A stretch of 64,000 nucleotides of DNA from Trichodesmium erythraeum GBRTRLIN201 (GCA_018457135.1 JAGGDU010000195.1:22315-86314); one strand, 5' to 3'; positions 8,664 through 18,962 are shown, counted from the stretch's first letter. Notes: a model not told the origin generated them from the sequence alone. Translations and numbers: made by a program.

Positions 8664-10490
8664 ATGTCCAGTTCAGAATCTAGTTCTTCCCCTGAAAAAT
8701 CAGAAAAAATTCATTTACCCCGCACTAGCGAGTCACAAACTCTCAAAAAAATTCGTCATACCACATCTCATGTCATGGCTATGGCGGTACAAAAGCTATT
8801 TCCCAAAGCCCAAGTAACAATCGGTCCATGGATTGAAAATGGCTTCTACTACGACTTTGATACCCTAGAATCATTTACAGAAGCTGACCTAAAAGCCATC
8901 AAAAAAGAGATGGTAAAAATCATTAAACGTAATCTACCCGTAATTAGAGAAGAAGTCAGCCGGGAAGAGGCTAAACGTCGAATTGAAGAAATTAAAGAAC
9001 CTTATAAATTAGAAATTCTTGAAGATTTAGAAGACCCAATTACCATTTATCATCTTGGTGAAGACTGGTGGGATTTATGTGCAGGCCCTCATATTGAAAG
9101 TACAAAGCAAATTAATCCCAAGGCAATTGAGTTAGAAACTGTGGCAGGTGCTTACTGGCGTGGAGATGAAACCAAAGCCCAATTGCAACGTATTTATGGT
9201 ACTGCTTGGGAAACTCCAGAACAACTGACTGAGTATAAAAGACGTAAGGAAGAAGCTCTCAAAAGGAACCATCGTAAACTAGGTAAAGAATTAGGACTAT
9301 TTATTTTTTCCGATCTTGTTGGACCAGGGTTGCCTCTTTGGACTCCTAAAGGTACAATGTTAAAAAATTCACTGAAAGACTTTCTTCAACAAGAACAACT
9401 GAAACGGGGTTATTTACCTGTAGATACTCCCCATATTGCCAGAATAGATTTATTCAAAACTTCCGGACATTGGCAAAAGTACAAAGAGGATATGTTCCCG
9501 ATGATGGCTGAGGATGAACAAGCAGAAGCTCTGGAACAGGGTTTTGTTTTAAAACCAATGAACTGTCCCTTTCATATCCAAATCTATAAAAATGAACTAC
9601 GTTCTTATCGAGAGTTGCCAATACGACTTGCCGAGTTTGGTACTGTTTACCGCCATGAAAAATCTGGGGAATTAGGTGGTTTAACCCGAGTCCGGGGTTT
9701 CACTCAAGATGATTCTCATTTATTTGTGACACCCGAACAACTTGATGCTGAGTTTCTCAGTGTGGTGGACCTAACTCTATTTGTATTTAAAAGTCTACAA
9801 CTACAGAACTTTAAGGCTAGATTAAGTTTCCGAGACCCTAATTTAGATAAGTATATTGGTTCTGATGAAGCTTGGGAAAAAGCTGAAGGTGCAATTCGTC
9901 GAGCTGTGGAAAAAATGGGTATGGATCATTTTGAGGGTATTGGTGAAGCTGCATTTTATGGTCCAAAGTTAGATTTTATTTTCCAGGATGCTTTGGAGCG
10001 AGAATGGCAGCTGGGGACTGTGCAGGTAGACTATAATTTACCGGAACGATTTGATTTAGAATATGTAGCAGAAGATGGTACAAGAAAACGTCCGGTGATG
10101 ATTCATCGGGCACCTTTTGGTTCCTTGGAAAGGTTGATTGGAATTTTAATTGAGGAGTATGCAGGAGATTTTCCTGTGTGGTTGGCTCCTACCCAGGTTA
10201 AACTTTTACCAGTTAATTCTGAATTTTGGCCTTTTGCTCAAGAAGTTGCGGAGCAGATGCTTCAAGTAGGTATTCGTGCTGAAGTGGATATGAGTAATGA
10301 GCGTTTGGGTAAGTTGATTCGTAATGCTGAGAAGGCAAAAATTCCTATTATGGCTGTTGTGGGTGCTAAGGAAGTTGAGTCTAATAGTTTGAGTATTCGT
10401 ACTCGTAGTACTGGTGAATTGGGAAGTATACCTGTGATGGAGGTAATTCAGAAGATGACAAAGGCGATCGCCAATTATGAAAATTTCTAG
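8664..10490 (+). CDS. thrS: Threonine-tRNA ligase
   Basis: ThrRS charges tRNA-Thr in the cytoplasm. At 608 residues it lacks the N-terminal TGS domain of the 640-residue E. coli type; shorter forms are usual in cyanobacteria. The editing domain starts at about 25 with HTTSHVMAMAV (the HxxxH motif) and continues through YDFD to CAGPHIEST. The class II catalytic core follows: motif 2 around GTVYRHEKSGELGGLTRVRG, the zinc ligand Cys in MNCPFH, and motif 3 in HRAPFGSLERLIGILIEEY. The C-terminal anticodon-binding domain is at about 495-600. The first 20 residues are a Ser/Glu-rich tail. The start is the ATG at 8664, and nothing suggests an operon with its neighbours. Confidence 0.97.
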   Translation: MSSSESSSSPEKSEKIHLPRTSESQTLKKIRHTTSHVMAMAVQKLFPKAQVTIGPWIENGFYYDFDTLESFTEADLKAIKKEMVKIIKRNLPVIREEVSREEAKRRIEEIKEPYKLEILEDLEDPITIYHLGEDWWDLCAGPHIESTKQINPKAIELETVAGAYWRGDETKAQLQRIYGTAWETPEQLTEYKRRKEEALKRNHRKLGKELGLFIFSDLVGPGLPLWTPKGTMLKNSLKDFLQQEQLKRGYLPVDTPHIARIDLFKTSGHWQKYKEDMFPMMAEDEQAEALEQGFVLKPMNCPFHIQIYKNELRSYRELPIRLAEFGTVYRHEKSGELGGLTRVRGFTQDDSHLFVTPEQLDAEFLSVVDLTLFVFKSLQLQNFKARLSFRDPNLDKYIGSDEAWEKAEGAIRRAVEKMGMDHFEGIGEAAFYGPKLDFIFQDALEREWQLGTVQVDYNLPERFDLEYVAEDGTRKRPVMIHRAPFGSLERLIGILIEEYAGDFPVWLAPTQVKLLPVNSEFWPFAQEVAEQMLQVGIRAEVDMSNERLGKLIRNAEKAKIPIMAVVGAKEVESNSLSIRTRSTGELGSIPVMEVIQKMTKAIANYENF

Positions 10491-10824
10491 GTCTATGTAT
10501 ACAGAAAATCTAAATCTTCAACTAGGGTAATTTTGCCTTATACTTTGAAGCTAACCTTATGAGGTTATTTCAGTTATCAGTTATTATTACTCTGATTTGA
10601 AATACTGAAGTTAATTTTTGAGTCCCTATCTAAAAGGAGGTTATTCACCTGATTCAGTAGTTAAGGTTTTAAAATCTATGTTTATAACCATTGATCCGCC
10701 TCTGGACAAATTGAAAATTGAAAGTAGGTCTATTTATTTGATCTTTTGTTTGATAAGCTCTTGATAGTATATGAAACTTTTGACCTCAGATTAGTTTGTT
10801 GGCCATTAAATCAGTAATGGGTTG
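10491..10824. other. Intergenic region after thrS
   Basis: No reading frame of note. The end of this stretch may hold further decayed TnpB sequence running into the remnant at 10825. I see no strong terminator after thrS. Confidence 0.4.
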
Positions 10825-11018
10825 AGGAAAATCAGTCAAGATGGAGTGGCCAAAGACTGAAAAGAGGACTGTATCGTACAGGAAGTGGAAGATTAATTAA
10901 TGCTGATATAAGTGGTTATTTAAACATAATGAAAAAAATGGTCCCAAATGCTTTGAGCTATGGAAATTAGGGTGTTATAGTTCACCTAGTCTGGGTCAAA
11001 CCGACAAGACAAAGATAG
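10825..11018 (+). pseudogene. C-terminal remnant of a TnpB-type transposon nuclease
   Basis: The frame containing 10827 reads ENQSRWSGQRLKRGLYRTGS, then GRLINADISGYLNIMKK and VPNALSYGN, a TAG stop, and GVIVHLVWVKP. This is the typical tail of IS200/IS605 TnpB, with LINAD carrying the last RuvC aspartate. Only the tail survives and it has an internal stop. It lies 330 bp after thrS. Confidence 0.8.
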
Positions 11019-11327
11019 AATCTTATGTGAGTATGTTTTGATGAGTTATATTTCCTATTTTATTATCTAGAGCCAAGGCGGGCGGTAATCTGAACTATTT
11101 TTTTGCGAAAGGCGCTGGAACATGAAAGCATCTAATTTAAAGGAAGTATATGAGGCCTCCTGGTTTCAAAATAAAAAAATTACAACTAAAAACGATTAAT
11201 ACCTTTAAGGTTCCTCTGAGAGGAGGTGTGTTTTTCGCTTTTTTATGTCTGGAAAGCCAGATAATAGAACACACTAAATGTCGCTGTCCAGTGGATCATG
11301 TACACCTAGGAACAGTGACTTAATAAT
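11019..11327. other. Intergenic region before the toxin-antitoxin pair
   Basis: This stretch contains CCTCTGAGAGGAGG with T-rich sequence after it at about 11211-11245, a possible small hairpin. It should also contain the promoter of the toxin-antitoxin operon. Nothing else is seen. Confidence 0.4.
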
Positions 11328-11525
11328 ATGAACTTTATGAATACCGCTAAGAAAAAAGTAGAATCTCTATTAAGCAAATTGCCAGATAATTGCTCCCTTG
11401 AAGATGTTCAATATCATTTATATGTGATTGAAAAAGTTCTTCATGGTTTAGAAGTAGCTGATAAAGAAAGAAAAATTACACAAGAAGAAGCTGAAGGGCT
11501 TTTGAGTAAATGGGTTATAAAGTAG
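11328..11525 (+). CDS. Antitoxin of a ParE/RelE-type toxin-antitoxin pair
   Basis: This 65-residue charged helical protein begins MNFMNTAKKKVESLLSKLPD and contains a Glu-rich helix ending in EEAEGLLSKWVIK. The call rests on size, charge and position directly ahead of a ParE/RelE-family toxin, with a 16-bp overlap that couples translation. It resembles short cyanobacterial antitoxins with no separate DNA-binding domain, so operon autoregulation cannot be confirmed. It should bind and neutralise the toxin. Confidence 0.82.
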   Translation: MNFMNTAKKKVESLLSKLPDNCSLEDVQYHLYVIEKVLHGLEVADKERKITQEEAEGLLSKWVIK

Positions 11526-11797
11526 TTTGGTCTTCTAAAGCTATAGATGATGTTGATGCGATCGCTTCCTATATAGCGCGTGACTCTGTTTCCTATGCTG
11601 CGGCAGTAGTCCACAGGGTAATTAATGTCACTAGAAATTTGATTAATAATCCTTTAGGGGGAGAGGTAGTCAAAGAGTTTGGTGACGACAGTTATCGACA
11701 AAATTATGCTTACAGTTACCGAGTCCTTTATAAGATTAAAGGTGATCTGGTAACAGTGGCTGCAGTTATTCATGGAAAAAGGTTATTAAATTTGTAG
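11510..11797 (+). CDS. ParE/RelE-family toxin
   Basis: This 95-residue protein of the RelE/ParE fold begins MGYKVVWSSKAIDDVDAIAS, with the typical N-terminal strand and helix, and has the C-terminal signature YRVLYKIKGDLVTVAAVIHGKRLL. Conserved features are the Arg in SYRVLYKI and the His-Gly-Lys-Arg end. ParE members poison gyrase and RelE members cut mRNA on ribosomes; sequence alone does not settle which applies. The reading frame overlaps the antitoxin gene by 16 bp. A HIP1 site (GCGATCGC) lies inside the gene. It appears intact. Confidence 0.88.
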   Translation: MGYKVVWSSKAIDDVDAIASYIARDSVSYAAAVVHRVINVTRNLINNPLGGEVVKEFGDDSYRQNYAYSYRVLYKIKGDLVTVAAVIHGKRLLNL

Positions 11798-11830
11798 GTA
11801 ATGGCGATTACGCTTCATCTAATATCAGTT

Positions 11831-11870
11831 CAGAACCGAGTTTCACTAAAAGCTCGGTTTTCTGGCTTTT
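11831..11870 (+). terminator. Probable terminator of the toxin-antitoxin operon
   Basis: CAGAACCGAG (11831-11840) pairs with CTCGGTTTTCTG (11853-11864) around a 12-nt loop and is followed by GCTTTT. It lies 34 bp after the toxin stop. Confidence 0.7.
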
Positions 11871-12599
11871 CAAACAAGAGATTATGGTTTTATTCTCATT
11901 TTTTTTCTCACCTGAGTTTTTATTAAAAATATATTTTTATTGTCTATTTAAGTAGAGAGTGCTAAAACTTGATCCCAATTATTACCCAACCAATATATTC
12001 TTTCTGTTATTGAGTTGAAAGCAACACTGGGGATGGAGGTGGGTACTGAGGTTTATTTCATGAAAAATTGATTAATATCTCTGACTTTCTTGCTCCCATT
12101 ATAAATCTCCTAGTTTTACTATATGAAGGTTACTTTTTTGATGGTAGGTTTAAGCTATTTATCAGTTTTATAACGATTAATGTTACTAAACAATTAATCT
12201 GTTTATAACTACTATTTATTGTTAAAATACTTAAGATTGATACTACCAAAATTTGATGTATTTTACCATATTTTGACGAAAATAATTTACTTTTTTCAAG
12301 TTATCAAATATATTGTTAGTTATAATATCTTTACAGTAAAAACTAAGCACTCTTTTTTCATTTTACCACTTCTTATTGATCCCTTTGATTTTTTTTGCGA
12401 TCGCCTTTAATAAAAATGCCCTACTGCCATGGGATGGCAGAAAATACTAATTTTTTTTGAAGTTTACTAGACCCAAAACCAGGAACTTTTTCAAAGCTCC
12501 AAAAAAGCTAAAATCTTTACTTATATTTCAATACTTTGATATTTAATCATCCACCCATAATTATTAAAAAGGTTCTTCGTTCTGTGTTAATTGCTTAAT
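11871..12599. other. Non-coding AT-rich region
   Basis: No convincing gene. A short hairpin, CTGCCAT-GGG-ATGGCAG, sits at 12424-12440 and is followed by A-rich then T-rich sequence. Short open frames here have no recognisable protein features. Confidence 0.4.
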
Positions 12600-12689
12600 A
12601 ACTGAAATGGAAACAGATTTGTCATAAACAAATCCAAATAAAATTCAGGGTGCAAGTAGATAATGTTCCGACTCGAAGTGCGCAGATAG

Positions 12690-12903
12690 ATGATTTCTGC
12701 TTTTGATTAATTTGCTTAAAGGACTGATAATTGATCTGTTCTAGAACTGCTAAAAATCTACAAACTTCACCAAATCTCACTTGTAGAATATATTTCAACT
12801 GTGGGAGGTGGAGCAATAGGAACGTTGCCTGATGCAGCAGCAGATTTTAAAACAGCAGTTGCTAATGTCTTCCCAGTAAGTGCGCACATAAATTGTTTCT
12901 CCT
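12690..12903 (+). pseudogene. Possible decayed coding fragment, family unknown
   Basis: The frame ending at TGA 12901-12903 reads VEYISTVGGGAIGTLPDAAA, then DFKTAVANVFPVSAH, a protein-like composition unusual for this region's spacers. Upstream another frame reads RVQVDNVPTRSAQIDDF near 12650 before stops. This looks like the end of an old frameshifted gene. I do not recognise the family. Confidence 0.3.
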
Positions 12904-13030
12904 GATATTATTTAATGTTTTCTGTGTCAAAAAATTTGAAAGGAAATTTCAACTCGAATCTCTCCAAGTTCAGTTCCGAAGTCAATTTTACTTCCCAACG
13001 CTAAGTCCTGGTTCAACATCTTTTGAGCTC

Positions 13031-16027
13031 TTATTGACTTCTTTTATAACCCCGAACCTCAGAAACAGACTTAACAGAAATTGGCAAAGAAACCTCTGGA
13101 TAACTATTATGAATTTTCAACATAATTTCGATCGCCTTTGCCTTATCCCCAATAGCAATAGTCAGAGATTGCCTAGTTAAAATTTCAGCCACAGTTCGCG
13201 CCGCAGCCTCACTTTTTTCTGCCTCCTGCTCTAAAAAAGTAAATACTCGCTGCTTTGCTACCCGACCCTTATTTACCTGACACAAAACACTAATAAAATA
13301 AGGTTGTAAATCTCGTAATCTTTCCAGATTATCTGCTGCATAATCTGACAAAAAGTTCGTCGCAAAAACCTGCATATCTCCTGAAGGATGTTCGCTAAAC
13401 TTTAACAAATAATCTTGACCGTAACTATCCTCAAAATAACGAATCACTAATTGACGCCCAAACTCTCTTACATCATCTCGTAAACTATCACAAATACTCA
13501 CCATTATTTCCGGAGACCAATCAATTTTATCAAAATAAGATTGAAATATTTCCCAAGCAAAATTACGAGAATCTTCCCAATCAGATTCTAACAATTTAAC
13601 TGCAGCTAACATCTCCTGAGAATTGCTCCGAAAATGAGGAATATTTTCCAAAAATATTTGCCATGCAGCTTGTCTAACTGCTACAACTTTATAATTTGCC
13701 AACTTCACAATTTCAATTGCTTTAAAATCTCCTGCCCATTGCCGATAATTTGCCTTTAATATTAAACCTGCTAATTCTTGAGCGAGTTCAGATTTAGTTC
13801 TTAATAACTGCAGATTTTTTTCTAAACTAATATTCTCTTGCCATCCCGGAATATCATTCCTCAATAAATTCACTAAATAATCGTGAACTCCTTCTGACTT
13901 TTCTGGTATTACCAAAATATCAATAAATTCCCTGGCTAAGTGATTGGCAAAATTTGAATATTTATTTGTCAAATCCTGAATAATAGGTTGAGTTAAACTC
14001 CGAATATCCTCCTCATAACTAACTGCCATAGCAATAATTAAATCTCTTTGAGAACTTATCAAAACTTCCTCTGGTAACTGCCAAAATATTCTAATTCCAA
14101 TTTCCCGAATTTTTGGATAGGGAGATTCAATCAATGATTCAATTAAATTAGTAGGTAATTCAGCCGGAGGAGTTTCATGTTTTTCTAGAATATTTGCTCC
14201 TAATTCTTTAATTTCTACTAGTGGATGTTGGAGTAAATCTATAATAACTCCCATCCCTAATTGTTTTAGGCGATCGCTGAAATAACTCAACAATATATTA
14301 GCAATTTCTAGGGCGACTTCTTCTATCCAGGGGGTTTCTTCTTTGAAAGTTAATAACTCAGCAATAACCTTGCCAATTAATACTTTAGCAGTACCCTCCG
14401 TAAGACTATGTGACCTGAGTAATGTTTCAGAAAATTCACGAGTTTCTGGTTCTTGACTAGTGATTAAACCCGCCAGAAAATTAGCATTCATAAATCTATT
14501 TGGTTGTGCATTTATCCAGCGATAAGCTGCTGTATGTGCTTTAGGTAAAACACTATTTGCTGATGCTAAAACTAAGTCAATATCTGGTTCTATTTTTTTA
14601 TATCTTTCTATAGCTAATTCAAATCCAAATCTAGCTGTAACATCATAAGGTTTTTTGATAAATTCTATGAGAGTTTTAATATCAAATTTGGGATGAAAAC
14701 TGTGGCAATTTTCCAATATTCTGACAGCAAAATTATGTACGGCGTGACAGTTACTTTCCAATAATAATTTTACCAATATTTCCGGTTGTTGTTCCCATAA
14801 TTCTGGAAAAGCTTCTCCCCGTTGTTTTACCTCCTTATTACTTCTTCCAAAGTAGCCACCAAAGGACCAATTTAGTCGATCATAAGATAAATAATAACGA
14901 GAATGATTTGTGTAAAGAATATGAGATAAGATTAAAAAATGAACAAATTTATTTTCTAGTTGAGAATAATAGATAGCATCAGTATCAGAATATTGCAGTA
15001 AAACACCTACCGCCAAATTAATATATTCAATATCATTATCTATGCCAAGTTTCTCTAAAGTTCGCCAAATTCGTTTACGTAAATAATTACGAGTTTTTTC
15101 AGTATAAACTTTCCAGCCAGTTGTATTTTCTTTGTCAAATCTATAAGTAAGAATGGCAAAAACATCTGGGTCTCGACGATATTCAGCTATTTTAAAAATA
15201 TGACGAATAGGTTGAAAAAAGTTTTCTTCAAATGGAGCGGTGCGGAGAAAATTTAAAAGTGCAGGTCGCACATATTTATTATCTATTTGATATAGCCTTT
15301 CTATGTCAGAGAAACTGTTACCTTCCCCCAGAAGTTGGTTAAATACTTCCTCAAATTTTTCTGCCGTTCCATGACGAGCCAAATCTCTTAATTCTGGGGA
15401 TAAAAAATTGATTATTTCTGTCTGCAATTTTACTCTAACTTCAGGGTCAGACAATTTCAAAATTCCTTCAAAAACTATCCGACTAACAAACCCTGAAGTT
15501 GCTGGATTTTCATACAGTTTAATTAAAGCTGCGAGGGCATCTTTTCCACCACACCAACCCAAAGACCAAGCAATACAATAATCTCTGAAATTTGTACCAG
15601 TACCGATAAAATTAATTAACATGGGAGTAGCTTCAGCTATTTTTAATTCTCCGGCTCGCCAAATAATTTTTTCCAGAGGACGACTAGTTTTTTCTCTAGC
15701 TAAATGTTGCAAAATTGCTTGTTTGCGGAGGTGATATTGAGATGGAATTTCTGTTTTTTTGGGGAGAGAATTTAGGGAAACTCCAGTAATGTCACGATAA
15801 CCACCTTTAATTTTTTCTTGTACTAATTTCTGGAAAACTTTTTCAGCTTCTACCAAGGGAACATAGCCATCTGTTTTGATACCATTTCTTAATCGTGAAC
15901 CGCGACGACCGTAGTGAAAATTTACCATATAATGCTGATTTTTGGTAACTTCAAATAGCTCGACTTCATAAATTTTATCTGAGCGATCGTCTTGATAATG
16001 GAGGGTAGTTATTTTAACTACTTTCAT
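13031..16027 (-). CDS. WGR-domain protein with long HEAT-like repeat array
   Basis: This is a 998-residue soluble protein. Residues 1-85 form a WGR domain: strands around VVKITTLHYQD, then FHYGRRGSRLRNG and VEAEKVFQKLVQEKIKGGY. WGR domains occur in poly-ADP-ribose polymerases and bind nucleic acid ends there. The rest is helical and repetitive (LLESNCHAVHNFAVRILEN, IESPYPKIREIGIRIFWQLP, LESDWEDSRNFAWEIF), an alpha-solenoid of HEAT-like repeats suited to protein or nucleic acid binding. I see no catalytic motif. Related WGR proteins in bacteria often accompany MoxR-vWA genes, but those in this window are 30 kb away. The start is the ATG at 16027 with only a weak ribosome site. No operon partner. 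Confidence 0.85.
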   Translation of the reverse strand: MKVVKITTLHYQDDRSDKIYEVELFEVTKNQHYMVNFHYGRRGSRLRNGIKTDGYVPLVEAEKVFQKLVQEKIKGGYRDITGVSLNSLPKKTEIPSQYHLRKQAILQHLAREKTSRPLEKIIWRAGELKIAEATPMLINFIGTGTNFRDYCIAWSLGWCGGKDALAALIKLYENPATSGFVSRIVFEGILKLSDPEVRVKLQTEIINFLSPELRDLARHGTAEKFEEVFNQLLGEGNSFSDIERLYQIDNKYVRPALLNFLRTAPFEENFFQPIRHIFKIAEYRRDPDVFAILTYRFDKENTTGWKVYTEKTRNYLRKRIWRTLEKLGIDNDIEYINLAVGVLLQYSDTDAIYYSQLENKFVHFLILSHILYTNHSRYYLSYDRLNWSFGGYFGRSNKEVKQRGEAFPELWEQQPEILVKLLLESNCHAVHNFAVRILENCHSFHPKFDIKTLIEFIKKPYDVTARFGFELAIERYKKIEPDIDLVLASANSVLPKAHTAAYRWINAQPNRFMNANFLAGLITSQEPETREFSETLLRSHSLTEGTAKVLIGKVIAELLTFKEETPWIEEVALEIANILLSYFSDRLKQLGMGVIIDLLQHPLVEIKELGANILEKHETPPAELPTNLIESLIESPYPKIREIGIRIFWQLPEEVLISSQRDLIIAMAVSYEEDIRSLTQPIIQDLTNKYSNFANHLAREFIDILVIPEKSEGVHDYLVNLLRNDIPGWQENISLEKNLQLLRTKSELAQELAGLILKANYRQWAGDFKAIEIVKLANYKVVAVRQAAWQIFLENIPHFRSNSQEMLAAVKLLESDWEDSRNFAWEIFQSYFDKIDWSPEIMVSICDSLRDDVREFGRQLVIRYFEDSYGQDYLLKFSEHPSGDMQVFATNFLSDYAADNLERLRDLQPYFISVLCQVNKGRVAKQRVFTFLEQEAEKSEAAARTVAEILTRQSLTIAIGDKAKAIEIMLKIHNSYPEVSLPISVKSVSEVRGYKRSQ

Positions 16028-16670
16028 AATTTTTTTTAAGTTTTATTGGTAAAGATGGGTAGATTGAATCAATAATTTATATATAGTAACTGATGTCCTC
16101 GCAAAAATAGAATTAGTTGTTAATTTAAGGTATCAAGTGTCAGGTGTCAGGTTAAAAATTTAACAAGTTGATCACAACTTACTACCAAATCAATTGATTT
16201 TTGCCTAGGTTTTTATGGATAACTTTTGACTGCAATTATTTTGTATCTCTGCTCTCTACCACCAAACCTGAAACCACTAAACCTACTAATTATCTTTGCT
16301 CTCAACCTGAAACCACCAAACCAGCAAATCTACTAAAACTTAAGATATTTGGGAGTGCTAATGGTCAGATAGTCATCCTTCTGATGGGTGAAAGAAATAG
16401 TTTGCATGAAGGCAGGAGGTAATTGAGCTGGAGTAATAGGAGTTGGAGCTATTTTTTAATAAATCATGATTTTAGATGTAGGATTTAGGATTACTATAGA
16501 ATCTAATTATATAGTATGTGTTGATGATTCTATAATTACTTCAATCTTCAATCTTCCCACCTCCGGACCTCCGGACCTTTCCACCCATAAAATAAGTATT
16601 CAACTGGATTTAAACTATACAGTTTTTCTGGGCACTAGGGCTGGTTTGAGACTTAGCTCAAAGTTTAATT
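16028..16670. other. Intergenic region with short CCTGAAACCAC repeats
   Basis: A short element containing ACCTGAAACCAC(T/C)AAACC occurs at about 16266 and 16308, giving a small imperfect tandem repeat. CTCCGGACCTCCGGACC occurs near 16560. No gene is supported; the short open frames lack start signals and family features. Confidence 0.45.
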
Positions 16671-17441
16671 TTATTGAACATATTCAATAGTATTAATAAC
16701 TGAATCTATCTCCACCTCTGCACCTACGCGAACTACATATTCACTTGCTCCTATTTCTGTAGTAATACTTCCCCAATCATAAGTATAGCCTAACCTTGTC
16801 CAAGGATAACCATTCTTGCCATAAGAAGTGAGTATTTTTTCATTTACCCATTCCTGATATTGGGGTTCAACATTAGAAGGAAATTTCAAGCTACAGCTAG
16901 TATCGATAATTTCTGGATCTGGGCAAGGACGGAATAAGTCTTTAGGTTCAACCCACATCTGCACAAATTTGGTTTTACCATTTTCAGGAGGTAAGCCCAG
17001 ATATTGTTCCAGTCTGAGGGTTAAATTATCTTCATTGAGGTTAAATTGGGATATAAAGGTTTGTAACTGGGGAACAGGAGTAGTCCAGACTTCTCGGGTT
17101 AACTGCATTTTTTCACCTATTTTGTCATCATAGCCATCCCAGGAAGTCCAGGTTACCATCAATACCTGGGGTTTTCCGTCTACTTTTTGCCATATTAGAT
17201 CGGTATTATCTAAAGTAATTGACCATAAGGAGTTGTCTATTTCATCAATTCTTGCATCAACAGCATCTTCAACTGATTGTTGATAGGATCGTACAAGTTG
17301 GGTTTCAAGTAGTTGTTGTAATTCCTGTAAATCTTCTGGGGATGCTGCTAATGACTGTTGAATGGGTAAATTAATAATAAGGATGATTCCTAATATTAGG
17401 GTTATTAATTTTTTAGAGACCGCGATCAGTTGTTTTTTCAT
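16671..17441 (-). CDS. Exported protein of unknown function
   Basis: This 256-residue protein has a classic signal peptide: MKKQLIAVSKK, a hydrophobic stretch (about 12-26), and a cleavage site near QSLAAS (31-34). The mature part has Trp-rich strands (SLWSITLDNTDLIWQK, VLMVTWTSWDGYDD, EVWTTPVPQL) and Cys residues in LFRPCPDPEIIDTSCS that may form a disulfide. It ends in a beta segment with EYVVRVGAEVEIDS. It is predicted periplasmic or secreted. I do not recognise the family beyond cyanobacterial exported hypotheticals. It stands alone with long flanking spacers. Confidence 0.75.
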   Translation of the reverse strand: MKKQLIAVSKKLITLILGIILIINLPIQQSLAASPEDLQELQQLLETQLVRSYQQSVEDAVDARIDEIDNSLWSITLDNTDLIWQKVDGKPQVLMVTWTSWDGYDDKIGEKMQLTREVWTTPVPQLQTFISQFNLNEDNLTLRLEQYLGLPPENGKTKFVQMWVEPKDLFRPCPDPEIIDTSCSLKFPSNVEPQYQEWVNEKILTSYGKNGYPWTRLGYTYDWGSITTEIGASEYVVRVGAEVEIDSVINTIEYVQ

Positions 17442-18539
17442 AGTTGTATTAGTTGACTATTTACTAATATAGCGTTTCTTGGGGGGATGTAAGCATAATG
17501 TATTCAATAATGAGAATATATAATTGTTATTTGACAGGAAAAATATATATTTTGGTAGGTCAAGCATAAGAAAAGAAATGCATGAATTAGTTAGTTGTAT
17601 GAATCAAAATTTAACAGAGAGAGGAATAGTGGAAAGTCATCTGTTAACTATTTTCTCCTAATGCTCCGGAAAAAAATCAGATTTAGGGAGTTTGGTTACA
17701 GCTAAAAAAATTACTGATAAGGTGTTATCGAAAAGTATAATTTTTAATGTTATTAAGGGTTGATTTAAGCTTTTGGTTGGCTTGAAGTTATTCAGTTTTC
17801 TTAGTATTGAAAAGTCTGATATTTTTTGATATCTCATTTACAAATGCTTAAGTGGTTAAGAATTATTTGATAAGAGATTTTTGTAGAGAGTTAAGGAAGC
17901 GATCGCCTACTTTTGCTGGAATATTTTCCAATATTGAAGCAAAAGTAGCTATTTTTTTCTGGGTGCCGACTAGTATGCTTAAGTTATTGTTTGACTTGCA
18001 GTTTACTCGCTCTAAACACTTGAAGTGTAACTAAATTTCTGTAAATCATTATCACTCCTGGTACTCAACAATATTTTTAACTTCAAAGCATACCCTTGCT
18101 TAGAAGAGAGGATAGAGTTAAAATAATAAATTTTACTTTACTAAAAATCAAGAGAATATAGAGAAGTTTGGAAAAATATTTTAAAAAATATTACAATTTA
18201 TATTGTTAATTAAAAAAAATCCTGTTAGCATAAAATGCTAGTGTAAAAGTAAGTTGGAGAGCTTTTTTATAGAAGCTAAATTTAATCAAGGCTCAATTTT
18301 ACAATTTATCTAAAGTAAAATTTATACAACTTGTTTTTATATAGCTCCTAAGAACAACTTGAATCTCAATATCCTAACCATTAATAAAATTTAGTTAATT
18401 GGGTGCGCTACATATTTATCGGGTGAATTATAGGTTAGGACAAAGGGAATAAAAGGGAAAAAGTATGGAATATCAAGGGTGCCAGTCCAAACATATTTGG
18501 ATCTAATAGTAAGCTGATCTGGGAAGCAAAATCACAATG
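17442..18539. other. Long AT-rich intergenic region with one strong hairpin
   Basis: About 1.1 kb with no supported gene. The main structure is an inverted repeat at 17907-17948 where CTACTTTTGCT pairs with AGCAAAAGTAG, enclosing a second pair AATATT/AATATT. It follows a HIP1-type GCGATCGC. Confidence 0.5.
17907..17948. repeat. Inverted repeat able to form a 42-nt hairpin
   Basis: CTACTTTTGCT at 17907-17917 is matched by AGCAAAAGTAG at 17938-17948, with an inner stem formed by AATATT on each side of TTCC. There is no T-run on either side, so it looks like a palindromic repeat rather than a terminator. Confidence 0.6.
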
Positions 18540-18958
18540 GACACAAATTGTGCTCCTTAATTTGTATCTTATCCTCAAACTCAAAAAAAAAGTATAGGGA
18601 TGATGCTCGTCAAATATGCTGGAAAATGTATGTTAATGGTACAGGCTTTCCGGAGATAGAGATATTAATAGGAGCTGACTACTGTGATTTGATCCCTCAA
18701 GTCAGATTTGAAAACAGTTACCACATACCTAAGACCCTGAATAAATTATTACATTTGGGGAGCTTAACGAAATTCCTTTAAACTTTTCTCGGCTCAAAAA
18801 AAAGAAAACTTAGATTTCGAGAGCAGTTAAGCACTAAGGAAAGGAGATCAATGTTTTGGTAGTAGGAGACGATATCGCGGAAACCTTTTTACCTTAGCCG
18901 ACAAGTAGTTAGGCGATGGAAGTGCAACTTCAATGTTCCTTGTTTGGAGATATATTTT
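18540..18958 (+). pseudogene. Remnant of an IS1-type transposase gene
   Basis: The frame from about 18548 reads KKYRDDARQICWKMYVNGTG and FPEIEILIGADYC, matching the helix-turn-helix of cyanobacterial IS1-family transposases. After a stop it continues in other frames with TFLGSKKRKL, FREQLSTKERRSMFW and RQVVRRWKCNFNVP, the decayed catalytic domain (normally DELQTFVGSKKNKIW and later WKCYFYV). Several stops and frameshifts are present. The end runs into the start region of the next gene. Confidence 0.72.
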
Positions 18959-18962
18959 AGAC

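Noticed and set aside
12893-13180. 95-codon plus-strand frame
   Set aside because: It overlaps the 3' end of the WGR-HEAT gene in antisense and has no independent support.
18548-18781. 77-codon frame taken alone as a gene
   Set aside because: Its sequence is the DNA-binding part of a broken IS1-type transposase that continues in other frames.
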